Below are positions 8,527-17,207 of a stretch of DNA of 64,000 bases, one piece after another. A model generated the notes under the pieces. It ran no database searches. It was not told the DNA's origin and saw only the letters and a program-made list of their open reading frames with translations. The DNA is from Desulfosporosinus sp. FKB. Its GTDB lineage: Bacteria > Bacillota > Desulfitobacteriia > Desulfitobacteriales > Desulfitobacteriaceae. The stretch covers positions 42,798 to 106,797 of the forward strand of contig NZ_NADJ01000014.1 of assembly GCF_002196705.1 (NCBI RefSeq), in the 5' to 3' direction. The position numbers were made by a program, and so were the translations under genes. Positions within the stretch are counted from its first letter, which is position 1; each line of letters opens with the position of its first letter.

Positions 8527-8683
8527 AGTGAACTCGTTCAGCTAAATCTGAACATCGGGTCTTCGGTGACGAAAGCGCCTAGCCCATAACAAATGCTATC
8601 GCGCTGAAGGATGAACTCTATCCCCACCGAAGCAAGGATGAAACTACTCCCACTTGTGGAAGAGGGAGTCTTACGATTTGATA
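8527..8683 (+). repeat. Full copy B of the dispersed palindromic element, core reversed
   Basis: The left end (GTGAACTCGTTCAG...CTGAACATCGG) and right end (ACTCCCACTTGTGGAAGAGGGAG, TTACGATTTGAT) run in the same direction as in copy A. The core between CTTCGGTG (8561-8568) and CACCGAAG (8625-8632) is the reverse complement of the copy A core: CATCCTTCAGCGCGATAG and TTTGTTATGG appear on the opposite strand. The copy lacks the 10-bp internal hairpin of A. It lies upstream of the Crp/Fnr gene. Confidence 0.8.
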
Positions 8684-8717
8684 AAATTATTGTCAAGGGG
8701 AGATAGGGGGGCTTATC

Positions 8718-9392
8718 ATGCTAACAGCAAATGAACTTATTCGTTTTTCTTTGTTCTCATCCCTAACAGCCGAAGACGTTTTCCCACTTCTTCCCCATCT
8801 CCAAGAACGTCATTATCGGCGAGGCCAGCTGCTATTTGTTGAAGGGGAAATTGGTACCTGCGTGTATTTTGTACTTTCCGGACAAGTTAAACTCACCAAG
8901 AGGACTCCGGAAGGCAATGAACAGATTTTTGACTGGTATGGCCCATATGATAGTTTTGCCGAGATTTTACTCTTAGAGGCCGGTCCATATCCTGCAACTG
9001 CTGAAGTTCTTCAAGATAGTGTCCTCTTTGTCCTAAATAATGAAATAATGCCTCAAGTTCTCGATATTAGTCCTTCTCTTTCCTTAGCCCTGATTCGAAC
9101 GTTAAGCCGCAGATTAAGATTAGCTCAAGAGTTTATTCGTATCTTAACCAATCGATCTACCTCAGGAATTTTGGCTGCCCTTTTTATGCGACTGGCACAG
9201 CCTGCAACAACTCCCGGAAGCCCCATTTTTGTCGACGCTTCTATCACCCATCGTGATCTTGCCAACATGATTGGTACTAGTCGAGAATGTGTTAACCGAG
9301 CTATCAACGGCTGGAAAAAGGCCGGAATACTTAAACTGGTTGACGATCGTTTGGAAATTATCAAGCCTCATGAATTAGCAGAATGGCCCTAA
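8718..9392 (+). CDS. Crp/Fnr-family transcription regulator
   Basis: 224 residues: an N-terminal cyclic-nucleotide-binding-type barrel (GQLLFVEGEIGTCVYFVLSGQVKL), a dimerisation helix, and a C-terminal Crp winged helix with ITHRDLANMIGTSRECVNRAINGWKKAG as the recognition helix region. There is no Fnr-type N-terminal cysteine cluster, so oxygen sensing by a 4Fe-4S cluster is unlikely. A GGGGGG site precedes the ATG. It converges on the next gene with a 4-base overlap of the two 3' ends. The effector is unknown. Confidence 0.9.
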   Translation: MLTANELIRFSLFSSLTAEDVFPLLPHLQERHYRRGQLLFVEGEIGTCVYFVLSGQVKLTKRTPEGNEQIFDWYGPYDSFAEILLLEAGPYPATAEVLQDSVLFVLNNEIMPQVLDISPSLSLALIRTLSRRLRLAQEFIRILTNRSTSGILAALFMRLAQPATTPGSPIFVDASITHRDLANMIGTSRECVNRAINGWKKAGILKLVDDRLEIIKPHELAEWP

Positions 9393-10282
9393 TTGATTTC
9401 CAAATTTTGGGCACTCTCGGACTCAAATTGACTAACAATATGCCAACATTCTGCCCAACTGATATTTAAATGACGACGCCAAAATATCATTGCTGCTCGT
9501 GTCTTTTCGCAGACGCGATCATTCAGCATCGTCTGATTGGGTATCTTCCCACCCCAGGCTTTAACCCATTCAAGATAACCATGAGCCAGTTCGGCTGACT
9601 CGCGTTTTAAATAGCGAATGGTATAAAGGATTGTAAGCCAGTTGGTAGCTTCCTCTTCAACTCCTCTGGCAAAAACTTGTCCGTCAAGGTCCTCACCAGC
9701 AATAATCAAGAGCAGACAGAGAAAGTGAACCCGGACTGCCTGGCGCAATGACTCAGGATTAATCTGATTAATTTCGGCAAACCTTCCTAAAGGTTTGAGA
9801 TAAAGTTTAACACTTGGATCCCGATAGGAACAGACTCCAAATGCTGATAACGAAATAGGAAAGATATCTTCCAATCCGCTCTCTTGCAATTGCCCTAATA
9901 AATCCCGACCGGCTTGCACCAAGCGTTGTTCTTTAACCAGCAACTGATCGGTGGTTTCTTTCAAAAAGGCCTCAGCATCTTTCGGCCGTTCCGGAAGAGC
10001 ATCCGACCATTCCCGTAACCGCGAGCGCCTGGGCATCAAGAGTTCAATCATCGAACCTGTTTCCTGATGCAATCGTTTGAACCCTTGCCGAACCCGCTCA
10101 GGATCTCGGTACAACCCTCGCATCAATGCTTCAGCTGCACGGGGAATTTCCAAGGATTCCTCAAACTTAACCATCGCTGCTCCGTTTTTTTCGGGAAATT
10201 TGAGCCCCATAGACTGCTCTATCTCTAATCTCAGCGAAGACACTACCAAATCCCTCCTTAGCCTTGTCTCTTGTTTCATCAT
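9389..10282 (-). CDS. Uncharacterised helical protein
   Basis: 297 residues, not recognised. It is soluble and mainly alpha-helical by composition, with no signal peptide and no clear catalytic motif. Arg/Glu-rich stretches (LMPRRSRLREW, LKETTDQLLVKEQRL) and a tryptophan-rich C-terminal third (FWRRHLNISWAECWH) stand out. It is transcribed divergently from the Ski2-like helicase and convergently with the Crp/Fnr gene. Confidence 0.7.
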   Translation of the reverse strand: MMKQETRLRRDLVVSSLRLEIEQSMGLKFPEKNGAAMVKFEESLEIPRAAEALMRGLYRDPERVRQGFKRLHQETGSMIELLMPRRSRLREWSDALPERPKDAEAFLKETTDQLLVKEQRLVQAGRDLLGQLQESGLEDIFPISLSAFGVCSYRDPSVKLYLKPLGRFAEINQINPESLRQAVRVHFLCLLLIIAGEDLDGQVFARGVEEEATNWLTILYTIRYLKRESAELAHGYLEWVKAWGGKIPNQTMLNDRVCEKTRAAMIFWRRHLNISWAECWHIVSQFESESAQNLEIN

Positions 10283-10387
10283 ATGGATACAAACGCTGAT
10301 TCAGACCAAAGCTTACTAAAGTTGACCATCATTAGCCCTTTTGTTAAAATAAGTAAACAAATTTACATCAGAAACGAGCTGACATAT

Positions 10388-12637
10388 ATGTCTGAGCGTA
10401 AATATCACGAATATAACCTCGACCCTTTTCAGGAACAGGCCTTAGAAGCTATTGACGCCGGAAAATCAGTCATTGTAGCTGCTCCGACCGGCACCGGTAA
10501 AACGCTGGTAGCTGATTATTTAATCGAAAAAGCCATGAATGAACATTTGCGAGTTATCTACACGGCACCAATTAAGGCTTTAAGCAATCAAAAATATCGG
10601 GATTTTAAAGAACAATTTGGTGAAAATGCTGTTGGTATTATGACTGGAGATGTTGTCCTAAACCCAACGGCTCCTCTTCTCATTATGACGACGGAGGTTT
10701 TCCGCAACCAAGTAATCACCGAAGATCCAAATCTAGAATTTGTGTCTCACATTGTCTTTGATGAAATTCACTGGCTCAACGATGAAGAACGAGGGACGGT
10801 CTGGGAAGAGTCAATCATTCTTGCTCCGGCTAAGATGAAACTTCTGGGGCTTAGCGCTACCATAGCCAATGCTCGGCAGCTTGTAAACTGGATTGAATCA
10901 ATCCGCCATGAAGAGGTCGCCTTAATTGAAGAATCCAAACGGATTGTTCCTCTTGAATATTATTATTTCACCAAAGATACAGGACTCGTCGATTATAATC
11001 ACCTTTGGAAATTTTATCGTCAAAAACTCAAACAAGACAAAAGCGAAGAAAATCCCTTCAGCCCGACAACTCATTTAGACCTAATTCGCACGATACAACG
11101 TGACCACCTCCCTGCCCTTTTTTTCGTCTTTAGCCGAAAGCAATGTGCACTTAAAGCCATGGAATTAGCTGCCATTGCCAATTATCTTAAAGCTCCGGAG
11201 CGCAGAGTTGTCGAAGAAAAATTTTTTCAGTACTTTGGCCCGGAAAACGATTGGTCGTCATCGACGCGACAGTTAAAACGCTTGTGCTCTAAAGGGATTG
11301 CCTATCATCATGCCGGATTGCTCCCTTCCCAGAAGGTAGTTGTCGAAGAACTCTTCTTAGAACGACTAATTAAGGTTCTTTATTGCACGGAAACATTTAG
11401 CGTCGGCATTAACTATCCCGTAAAATCGGTTTGTTTCGATTCCCTCAATAAATACGATGGCCGCAATTTCCGGCCTCTGGCTAACCATGAATTTTTTCAA
11501 ATGTCAGGACGTGCCGGTCGGAGAGGAATCGATAAAAAAGGGTATTCTTTTGCCATGGTTGATTTAGCCTATATGGAAAAAAGCCCTCCTCCCAGATTTC
11601 AATTAAATAAACTGGAGCCTTTAACAAGTCAATTCCGCTTAACCTATAATACTGTTCTGAATCTCACAGCAACTCTTACACCTGAACAAATTGGAACCTA
11701 TTTTCAAAAGAGTTTCGCAGCCTTTAGTTACCGCTTGAACTCAGACCACTTTCATTGTGAGTTGACCAAAATAGAAAAAGAACTTGAAGAATCCAAGAGA
11801 AACTTGTGTGAAGAGGTTGGATCCTTCAAGTGCCCGATAAAACATCGCCCGAAACAGAAGGAGTTAGAAAGGCTGCGCAAAGCCTATAAGGCACTTGGAC
11901 CCCGAAAACAGAACCGTGCCTATGGACGGGAAATGGCCCGAAAGATTCGTTCCTGGGAAAAAATATTAGCACACCCTCCCCTAAATTGTCCTTCTGAGCA
12001 ACGAGAAAGTTGTGAAAATCACAGTAAGTCCTTCCTTATGTTAAAACAAAAACAAAAAGAGCTTCTGAATGCTCTCGAAACTCTTCCGGAAGAGAACGCC
12101 TTTCTAAGGGAATATGAGTATAAAAAAAATCACCTCCGTCAAATTGGATATTTACGCGGCGATGAGCTGTTGCCTCGCGGAATTTGCGCTAGTAGAATTT
12201 ATGTCCAAGAACTCCTGGTCACTGAATTAATTTATTCCGATATTTTTCACCAGCTTGATGATGACCAAATTAATGCTTTACTTTCGAGTATTGATTTTGA
12301 AGCTCGCAAAAATGATGTTTTTCAGCGGGGTATTGTCTTTGATTCAACACCTATTAAGGATATCATCACCTACATTCAGAGCATTTGCGGGCAAGAATCT
12401 GTACGCTATGACCCCCGAGTAGCTGTCATAACGTATGCTTGGAGTCAAGGACAATCATTTAGTGAAGTACAAACCATGTGTAATCTCGATGAAGGGGATA
12501 TCATCAGTGTTTTTCGGCGGACCATTGATTTATTGCGTCAAATGCGTGATGCCGTAAATGATGCCAATTTAAGATCACGCTTTAAAGTTTGCATGGATAA
12601 ACTTGATCGAGATGAGGCCGCAGTTATGGAACTATAG
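10388..12637 (+). CDS. Ski2/HelY-like DExH-box helicase with C-terminal DSHCT-type domain
   Basis: About 749 residues. Superfamily 2 helicase motifs are clear: Walker A APTGTGKT (about 32-39), motif Ia TAPIKAL, motif II DEIH, motif III LSATIAN, and motif VI GRAGRRGIDKKG. The C-terminal third (VTELIYSDIFHQL...ISVFRRTIDLLRQMRDA) resembles the DSHCT domain of Ski2, Mtr4 and actinobacterial HelY. Between them is an arch-like insertion with cysteines (FKCPIKH; CPSEQRESCENH) that could bind zinc. These helicases act on structured RNA. The frame opens at 10271, overlapping the divergent gene; I prefer the ATG at 10388, just before the motor domain. Confidence 0.85.
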   Translation: MSERKYHEYNLDPFQEQALEAIDAGKSVIVAAPTGTGKTLVADYLIEKAMNEHLRVIYTAPIKALSNQKYRDFKEQFGENAVGIMTGDVVLNPTAPLLIMTTEVFRNQVITEDPNLEFVSHIVFDEIHWLNDEERGTVWEESIILAPAKMKLLGLSATIANARQLVNWIESIRHEEVALIEESKRIVPLEYYYFTKDTGLVDYNHLWKFYRQKLKQDKSEENPFSPTTHLDLIRTIQRDHLPALFFVFSRKQCALKAMELAAIANYLKAPERRVVEEKFFQYFGPENDWSSSTRQLKRLCSKGIAYHHAGLLPSQKVVVEELFLERLIKVLYCTETFSVGINYPVKSVCFDSLNKYDGRNFRPLANHEFFQMSGRAGRRGIDKKGYSFAMVDLAYMEKSPPPRFQLNKLEPLTSQFRLTYNTVLNLTATLTPEQIGTYFQKSFAAFSYRLNSDHFHCELTKIEKELEESKRNLCEEVGSFKCPIKHRPKQKELERLRKAYKALGPRKQNRAYGREMARKIRSWEKILAHPPLNCPSEQRESCENHSKSFLMLKQKQKELLNALETLPEENAFLREYEYKKNHLRQIGYLRGDELLPRGICASRIYVQELLVTELIYSDIFHQLDDDQINALLSSIDFEARKNDVFQRGIVFDSTPIKDIITYIQSICGQESVRYDPRVAVITYAWSQGQSFSEVQTMCNLDEGDIISVFRRTIDLLRQMRDAVNDANLRSRFKVCMDKLDRDEAAVMEL

Positions 12638-12682
12638 ATCGGCGGCAGTCAAACAAACTTAACGCTAAAATCGCACCATTAA

Positions 12683-12728
12683 AGTGGCTGTTGCAAAATG
12701 TATAAATATTCATTATGCAACAGCCACT
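12683..12728. terminator. Hairpin with 13-bp perfect stem after the helicase gene
   Basis: AGTGGCTGTTGCA (12683-12695) pairs with TGCAACAGCCACT (12716-12728). There is no long T-run on either side, so it may stop transcription weakly or protect the 3' ends of the convergent genes on both sides. Confidence 0.5.
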
Positions 12729-12808
12729 AAATCTTTGCCGATCTCAAGGTTAATCTGCAGCTTCAAACTCACTTTTCTTAACACCGCAAGTGGACATGCT
12801 TTAAATTA

Positions 12809-13264
12809 TTAGCTTAGGATCTTGTTTAGAGAGATATTGTAAGTTCTTAACACGTAATCCATAAATTCCTCAGCACAATAACAAGGCTCCCGATGATCAC
12901 AAAACCCCACCTCAACTTTGCCAACTAAGTGATGCTGCAAAACATGTACGTTGACATATAAATGACTTACCTTTCGGTTAATAGTTATATAACATTTAAC
13001 AGTTATGTAAAATAATAACAGCAAGCATAAACTTAAGGTCATTCCGATATTAGGTAATAACCACGGAATACTTAAGATACTTCCTCCCACAATCAGCAAC
13101 AAAAGTATAATGATCATTTCCTTGAGTTGTGCACTTTTCCATTCATAATAACGTCTTAAAAACTCAGAAAATAATTCAGCAATGCGTGCAGATGTTACCG
13201 GAAGATCTATCGGGCCCGTTGTTTTGGGTAATATGAAAAGGTCATATATTCCCAAGATTATCAC
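12809..13264 (-). CDS. Uncharacterised membrane protein with two transmembrane segments
   Basis: 151 residues, not recognised. About 45 N-terminal soluble residues are followed by two close hydrophobic helices (MIIILLLLIVGGSILSIPWL and MTLSLCLLLLFYITVKCYI). The C-terminal tail has a Cys/His cluster, FCDHREPCYCAEEF. The tail could bind a metal; that is inference. It is a single leftward gene downstream of the lactate operon. Confidence 0.7.
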   Translation of the reverse strand: MIILGIYDLFILPKTTGPIDLPVTSARIAELFSEFLRRYYEWKSAQLKEMIIILLLLIVGGSILSIPWLLPNIGMTLSLCLLLLFYITVKCYITINRKVSHLYVNVHVLQHHLVGKVEVGFCDHREPCYCAEEFMDYVLRTYNISLNKILS

Positions 13265-13768
13265 CCCTCTAATCTACTTATCTGTAGAAAAAATCGCTTA
13301 CCTAACCTTATTATAACCCTTAATATTCTATCTTTTCCAAAGAAATTCCTTCAGGTAATAGTTATGTTCCTTCACTTACGATCATGATTTTAACTATTTC
13401 TATTGAAGAAGTCAGCTGTTAGATCATGTATAATGGGTAAAAGAAAGCCTCTGAGTTGTTTCTCAGAGGCTTCACCATTCTCAGCGCTTGCAACGAACCA
13501 CTCCGCTTTACAGAGGTGCATTGACTGAGACATCCCTTCTTGGTGCTGCAGCACTTTTTAAGAAAAGGAACATTCTTTGGCAGCTAAGATAACGGGAACT
13601 TTCGTCTTCCTTGTCCTTTCGATTTCATTTTTTTGAGGCTTAATATCCAGCCTACGTTATACCGGACAAAGAATTCATTTCCCTATATAACTATTCGAAC
13701 TGATGGTAAGAAAATCCTTGCACGAAAACAATCATCTTTTCACAAATTTTGTTAAAGGCAATAACATC
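13265..13768 (-). other. 504-bp gap, possible structured RNA or long 3' region of ldhH
   Basis: No credible protein gene is seen. Read leftward, 13480-13600 can fold into an extended imperfect hairpin: CTCAG/CTGAG outside, CAATG/CGTTG inside. A perfect 12-base palindrome GTGCTGCAGCAC lies just upstream of it. The region ends at a strong terminator (13447-13470). A trans-acting RNA, a leader or a processed 3' UTR are all possible; none is shown. Confidence 0.35.
13437..13470 (-). terminator. Rho-independent terminator
   Basis: GCCTCTGAG (13447-13455) pairs with CTCAGAGGC (13462-13470). Read leftward, the stem is followed by TTTCTTTT. It ends transcripts coming from the ldhH side. Confidence 0.8.
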
Positions 13769-15931
13769 TTAGCTCTTTTTTGAAGTTTTCTTACGCTTAT
13801 CAAATAAGAGTTCAGCTGTATGAACAACTTTTATATTGGGGTTTCTTTTATCTAAGCCCCCCGAAATTTGCATCAAACATCCCGGACAGTCCACAGCAAC
13901 AACCTTTGCCCCAGTTGCTTCAATATTATTAAGCTTGCGTTCCAAAATCGGTTCGGATAGCTCTGGGAATTTGATTGAATAGGAACCTGCAAATCCACAG
14001 CAGCGATCAGACTCTTTCATTTCTATAAGTTCTACTCCGGTTGTATCACTTAGAAGTTTTCTCTGCTCAGCATAAACTCCCATTTTTCGTTTTAAATGAC
14101 AGGAATCATGATAAGTAACTTTAAGAGGCACCCCGTCTCCCCCCGGCTCTAAACCGCCAAGATCTGAGAGCAATTTAGAAAAGTCAAAGGATTTACGGCT
14201 TAATTCTGCAGCACGGGCAGCTAGAGACGGATCATCCTTAACAAGATCCTGGAAACTGTCTTTAAGGGCATGAGTACAAGTAGGGCAAGCACTGACCACA
14301 TAATCAACGCTTTCTGCATTTAAAGCTTCTATATTCATGATGGCCAATTTTCGAGCATTATTGCGATCACCCATATAAGTCGCCGGAGCTCCGCAGCAAG
14401 ATTGTCCCTCTGGGAATACGACTTCATATCCCTTTTCATTAAGAGCGCTGATAACGCCTTCGCCGATTCGCGGATAGACAAAGTCAATTAAACAGCCTGA
14501 GTAAAAGGCAATCTTTCCTTTTGGTCTCTTAACATCCTGTTTGATTGTTTTAAACACATCGCGAAATGGTATATCAGCAACTGCCGGTAAGCTCTTTTTC
14601 TCAGTCATTCCCGCTAGAAAGAGCGGCAAGTGACGGATAACAGGCTGTCCTTTCGTAAAAGGCTTTTGAGCCTTAGAAGCAACACGTAATAAGGAATGAA
14701 ATAGCCGTCTATTGGAAACAACATCTAAAGCAAACTTTTGAGTGAAAGGAAGACCTTGCTTTTCTCCCATCCGGTTGCGCAACTCTAAAATCATCTCAGG
14801 AATATCTAAATTTCCCGGACATACTTCAGCGCATTTCCCGCATTGAAGACATAGATTCTGGGGATTTTTGGCATCGTTTTCCGAGTTTAAGAAATTCGTT
14901 AAAATTGTTCCAATTCCACCCGTATAAATATGACCGTAAACATGTCCGCCTACAAGTTGGAAGGCAGGGCAAACATTCAGACAAGATGCACAGCGAATAC
15001 ATTGGAAAGTCTTTTTAAACTTAGGATCGTTATACATTTTACGCCGTCCATTATCCATTAGGATAATATGAAACTCCTTATCCTTTACGGAACCATCTTC
15101 ATAATAGGCAGGAGTTGGGCCGGTAACCATTGTTACATAGCTTGTTATCTGCTGGGCAGTCGCACTTCTGGGTAAGGCTTGCAAAATATGTGTAGCATCT
15201 TCAAAGTTAGGAACAAGTTTTTCGATTCCCACCAGAAAAACATGAACTCGAGGCAAAGTAGAGGTAAGTCGGGCGTTCCCTTCATTGGTAACGACCATCA
15301 AAGTGCCTGTTTCCGCAATGGCCATGTTCGCTCCCGAAATCCCCATGTCTGCTTCCAGGAATTTTTTGCGCAGTTCTGCACGAGCTGTTTTAACCAACTC
15401 TGTAATAACGGGTTGGCTCACTCTTTGCAGGTGTCCTGAAAAAATATCGGCAACTTCTTCCTTAGTCATATGGATCGCCGGCATAACCATATGCGATGGA
15501 TGCTGTCCGGCGAGCTGAAGTATCCATTCACCCAAGTCTGTTTCTTGAACATCTATTCCTTCAGCCATTAAAGCTTTGTTGAGCAAAATTTCTTCTGAAG
15601 CCATTGATTTTGATTTGACAATACGCTTTACACCTTGCTGTTTTGCTAACTCACTAATATATTTTTTGGCGTCCTCTCCTGTAGCTGCCCGGAAAACTTT
15701 TGCTCCTCTGGCAGTAGCTGTTTTTTCAAATTGATCAATCATCTCATCCAAATGACTCGCTGCATAGGACTTAACTTTAACAATATTTTCACGAATCGAG
15801 GGAAAATCATAGCCTTCATAAGCCTTTTCCCGTGCTGCAATATAAGTATCTCCAAAGCGTCCTAGTGCACCACGTAATACGTCATTATCCAACGCGTCTG
15901 AAATTTTCTTTTTAAATTGTTTATCTGCCAT
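13769..15931 (-). CDS. ldhH: Lactate dehydrogenase large subunit LdhH (LutB-LutA fusion)
   Basis: 720 residues joining two proteins that are separate in Bacillus. The N-terminal two thirds match LutB: a LUD-type domain, then two 4Fe-4S motifs, CIRCASCLNVCP (about 310-325) and CLQCGKCAEVCP (about 360). The C-terminus matches LutA, with two cysteine-rich CCG domains (GCLIDF about 480 with SCCGAP about 512; DSCHLKRK about 610 with CCGFAG about 645; CPGCL about 684). These complexes oxidise lactate and pass electrons to the quinone pool or partner flavoproteins. It sits 21 bases downstream of ldhG. The fused form is usual in sulfate reducers. Confidence 0.92.
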   Translation of the reverse strand: MADKQFKKKISDALDNDVLRGALGRFGDTYIAAREKAYEGYDFPSIRENIVKVKSYAASHLDEMIDQFEKTATARGAKVFRAATGEDAKKYISELAKQQGVKRIVKSKSMASEEILLNKALMAEGIDVQETDLGEWILQLAGQHPSHMVMPAIHMTKEEVADIFSGHLQRVSQPVITELVKTARAELRKKFLEADMGISGANMAIAETGTLMVVTNEGNARLTSTLPRVHVFLVGIEKLVPNFEDATHILQALPRSATAQQITSYVTMVTGPTPAYYEDGSVKDKEFHIILMDNGRRKMYNDPKFKKTFQCIRCASCLNVCPAFQLVGGHVYGHIYTGGIGTILTNFLNSENDAKNPQNLCLQCGKCAEVCPGNLDIPEMILELRNRMGEKQGLPFTQKFALDVVSNRRLFHSLLRVASKAQKPFTKGQPVIRHLPLFLAGMTEKKSLPAVADIPFRDVFKTIKQDVKRPKGKIAFYSGCLIDFVYPRIGEGVISALNEKGYEVVFPEGQSCCGAPATYMGDRNNARKLAIMNIEALNAESVDYVVSACPTCTHALKDSFQDLVKDDPSLAARAAELSRKSFDFSKLLSDLGGLEPGGDGVPLKVTYHDSCHLKRKMGVYAEQRKLLSDTTGVELIEMKESDRCCGFAGSYSIKFPELSEPILERKLNNIEATGAKVVAVDCPGCLMQISGGLDKRNPNIKVVHTAELLFDKRKKTSKKS

Positions 15932-15952
15932 TTAGGCCACTTCCTCTCCCTG

Positions 15953-16510
15953 TTAATCAACAAAGACAACAATAAGTTGTTTAGGACCATGGACTCCAAT
16001 TGTTAAAACTCGTTCAATATCGGAAGTTCTGCTAGGTCCAGTGATAAAACCCACAAATCCAGGTATTCGAGGGAGTCGATGGATTGTTGACATCGTTTCT
16101 GCCAGATTCGGTAAGAGCGTTTCAGTCCTTACGACAGCAACGTGAATCGGAACGAGAGTTGAACATAACCGTTGGTCGACATTGGCATCATCATCAGCCT
16201 GGACTAAAGTACCTAATTCGGCAATAGCGTAAGAAACCTGTGTAATCCCGGCTTGAGCGTCTGGGGTAACTTTTCGAAAGTTATCACTCATCACGTCTAT
16301 GTTCATGGATTTTAACTGTTGAGCAAAATTTCCTTTTTTCGCTACTTCTCCTTCTAAAAGAGCAACATTCTGAACACCTTTGTCCTTGAGAACTGTTCCT
16401 ATCAATTTCCCGGCTTCCTCTTCAGTGTCCACTCGATAACATTCCCCTGATACGGCTTCCAGTTTTGCTTTAAATCTTTCATATAATTCAGCAGAACGAG
16501 CATTTGCCAT
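15953..16510 (-). CDS. ldhG: Lactate dehydrogenase small subunit LdhG (LutC-like)
   Basis: 185 residues of the LUD domain family: ISYAIAELGTLVQADDD-type centre, LVPIHVAVVRTETLLPNL, and the C-terminal FITGPSRTSDIERVLTIGVHGP signature of LutC. It partners the LutB/LutA iron-sulfur protein encoded next. GAGGAGG precedes the ATG. It is the first gene of the two-gene operon, behind a GntR-type operator at 16581-16591. Confidence 0.92.
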   Translation of the reverse strand: MANARSAELYERFKAKLEAVSGECYRVDTEEEAGKLIGTVLKDKGVQNVALLEGEVAKKGNFAQQLKSMNIDVMSDNFRKVTPDAQAGITQVSYAIAELGTLVQADDDANVDQRLCSTLVPIHVAVVRTETLLPNLAETMSTIHRLPRIPGFVGFITGPSRTSDIERVLTIGVHGPKQLIVVFVD

Positions 16511-16580
16511 AGAGGCATCCTCCTCAAAGTAATATTCTCATACGATATTCTGGCTAGCTTCCAAGATTATCAGGATATGC

Positions 16581-16591
16581 TGGTCAGACCA
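16581..16591. promoter_or_regulatory. GntR (LldR/LutR-type) operator upstream of ldhG
   Basis: TGGTCAGACCA is a perfect dyad that fits the TNGTNNNACNA consensus of FadR-subfamily GntR regulators controlling lactate genes. It is 71 bases upstream of the ldhG ATG and overlaps a possible TATGAT -10 element. Confidence 0.6.
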
Positions 16592-16970
16592 TCATACCAT
16601 TTAATTTTATTTTAAAATAGATTTCGCTAAAAAACAATACCTAGTTCGAAAATTTCAAATAATTATGATTAACTTCTTCAGAGTTAGGGTATGTATTTCT
16701 TCACTAAATAAATAAAGAGCGAGTATAGATTACATACTGTTGGTATTTTGCCCCTTAATGAAGAAATTCGCCTATAATGATCCTCAAATAACAAAATCTA
16801 CAATAAATTACACATTGATTTTCGACAAAATATGCGTTATGTTAAGATGAGTAAGTCTAGTAGACTTCACTCTCTAGACCTTGCGCAAATGAGGGTTTCC
16901 GGACGCGGAAATCCTCTGAGCCATTTCAATTGAAGCTGACTATTTTACCTAAATTGCATCGTTAAACTAC

Positions 16971-16998
16971 TTGCAATTTTATTTTTTTGGCATATAAT
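16971..16998 (+). promoter_or_regulatory. Promoter of tRNA-Ala
   Basis: TTGCAA (16971-16976), 16-base spacer, TATAAT (16993-16998). The tRNA starts 12 bases after the -10. Confidence 0.75.
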
Positions 16999-17009
16999 TA
17001 AGTGTTGTT

Positions 17010-17085
17010 GGGGGTATAGCTCAGCTGGGAGAGCGCTAGATTCGCATTTTAGAGGCCAGCGGTTCGATCCCGCTTACCTCCACCA
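17010..17085 (+). tRNA. tRNA-Ala (anticodon CGC)
   Basis: A 76-base cloverleaf with encoded CCA. The acceptor GGGGGTA pairs with TACCTCC and includes the G3:U70 alanine identity pair. The D arm is GCTCAGCTGGGAGAGC. The anticodon stem is CTAGA/TTTAG with loop TTCGCAT, so the anticodon is CGC, reading GCG. The T arm is AGCGG TTCGATC CCGCT. It is a single gene with its own promoter and terminator. Confidence 0.93.
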
Positions 17086-17096
17086 TAAAATTATGC

Positions 17097-17139
17097 AAAA
17101 AAAAGATTCCGAGGTTATGTCCTCGGAATCTTTTTTTTT
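17097..17139 (+). terminator. Terminator of tRNA-Ala
   Basis: AGATTCCGAGG and CCTCGGAATCT pair around TTATGT, preceded by an A-run and followed by nine T. The wider palindrome extends into ATTATGC/GCATAAT. Confidence 0.9.
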
Positions 17140-17207
17140 GCATAATTTTTTAAAAATCGGGGGTCTATTTGTCCACAATCCATCGTAGTATGTTATGGGG
17201 GGATGGA

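Larger units (their letters stand above)
16511..17009. other. Non-coding gap before tRNA-Ala
   Basis: It holds the ldhG operator at its left end and the tRNA promoter at its right end. Between them is a strong hairpin at 16891-16916: GAGGGTTTCCG and CGGAAATCCTC around a GACG loop. No gene was recognised. Confidence 0.5.

Noticed and set aside
12696..12715. ARG-box-like sequence (TGTATAAATATTCA) in a hairpin loop
   Set aside because: It lies downstream of the helicase gene, not at a promoter, and no arginine genes are near; chance in AT-rich DNA is likely.
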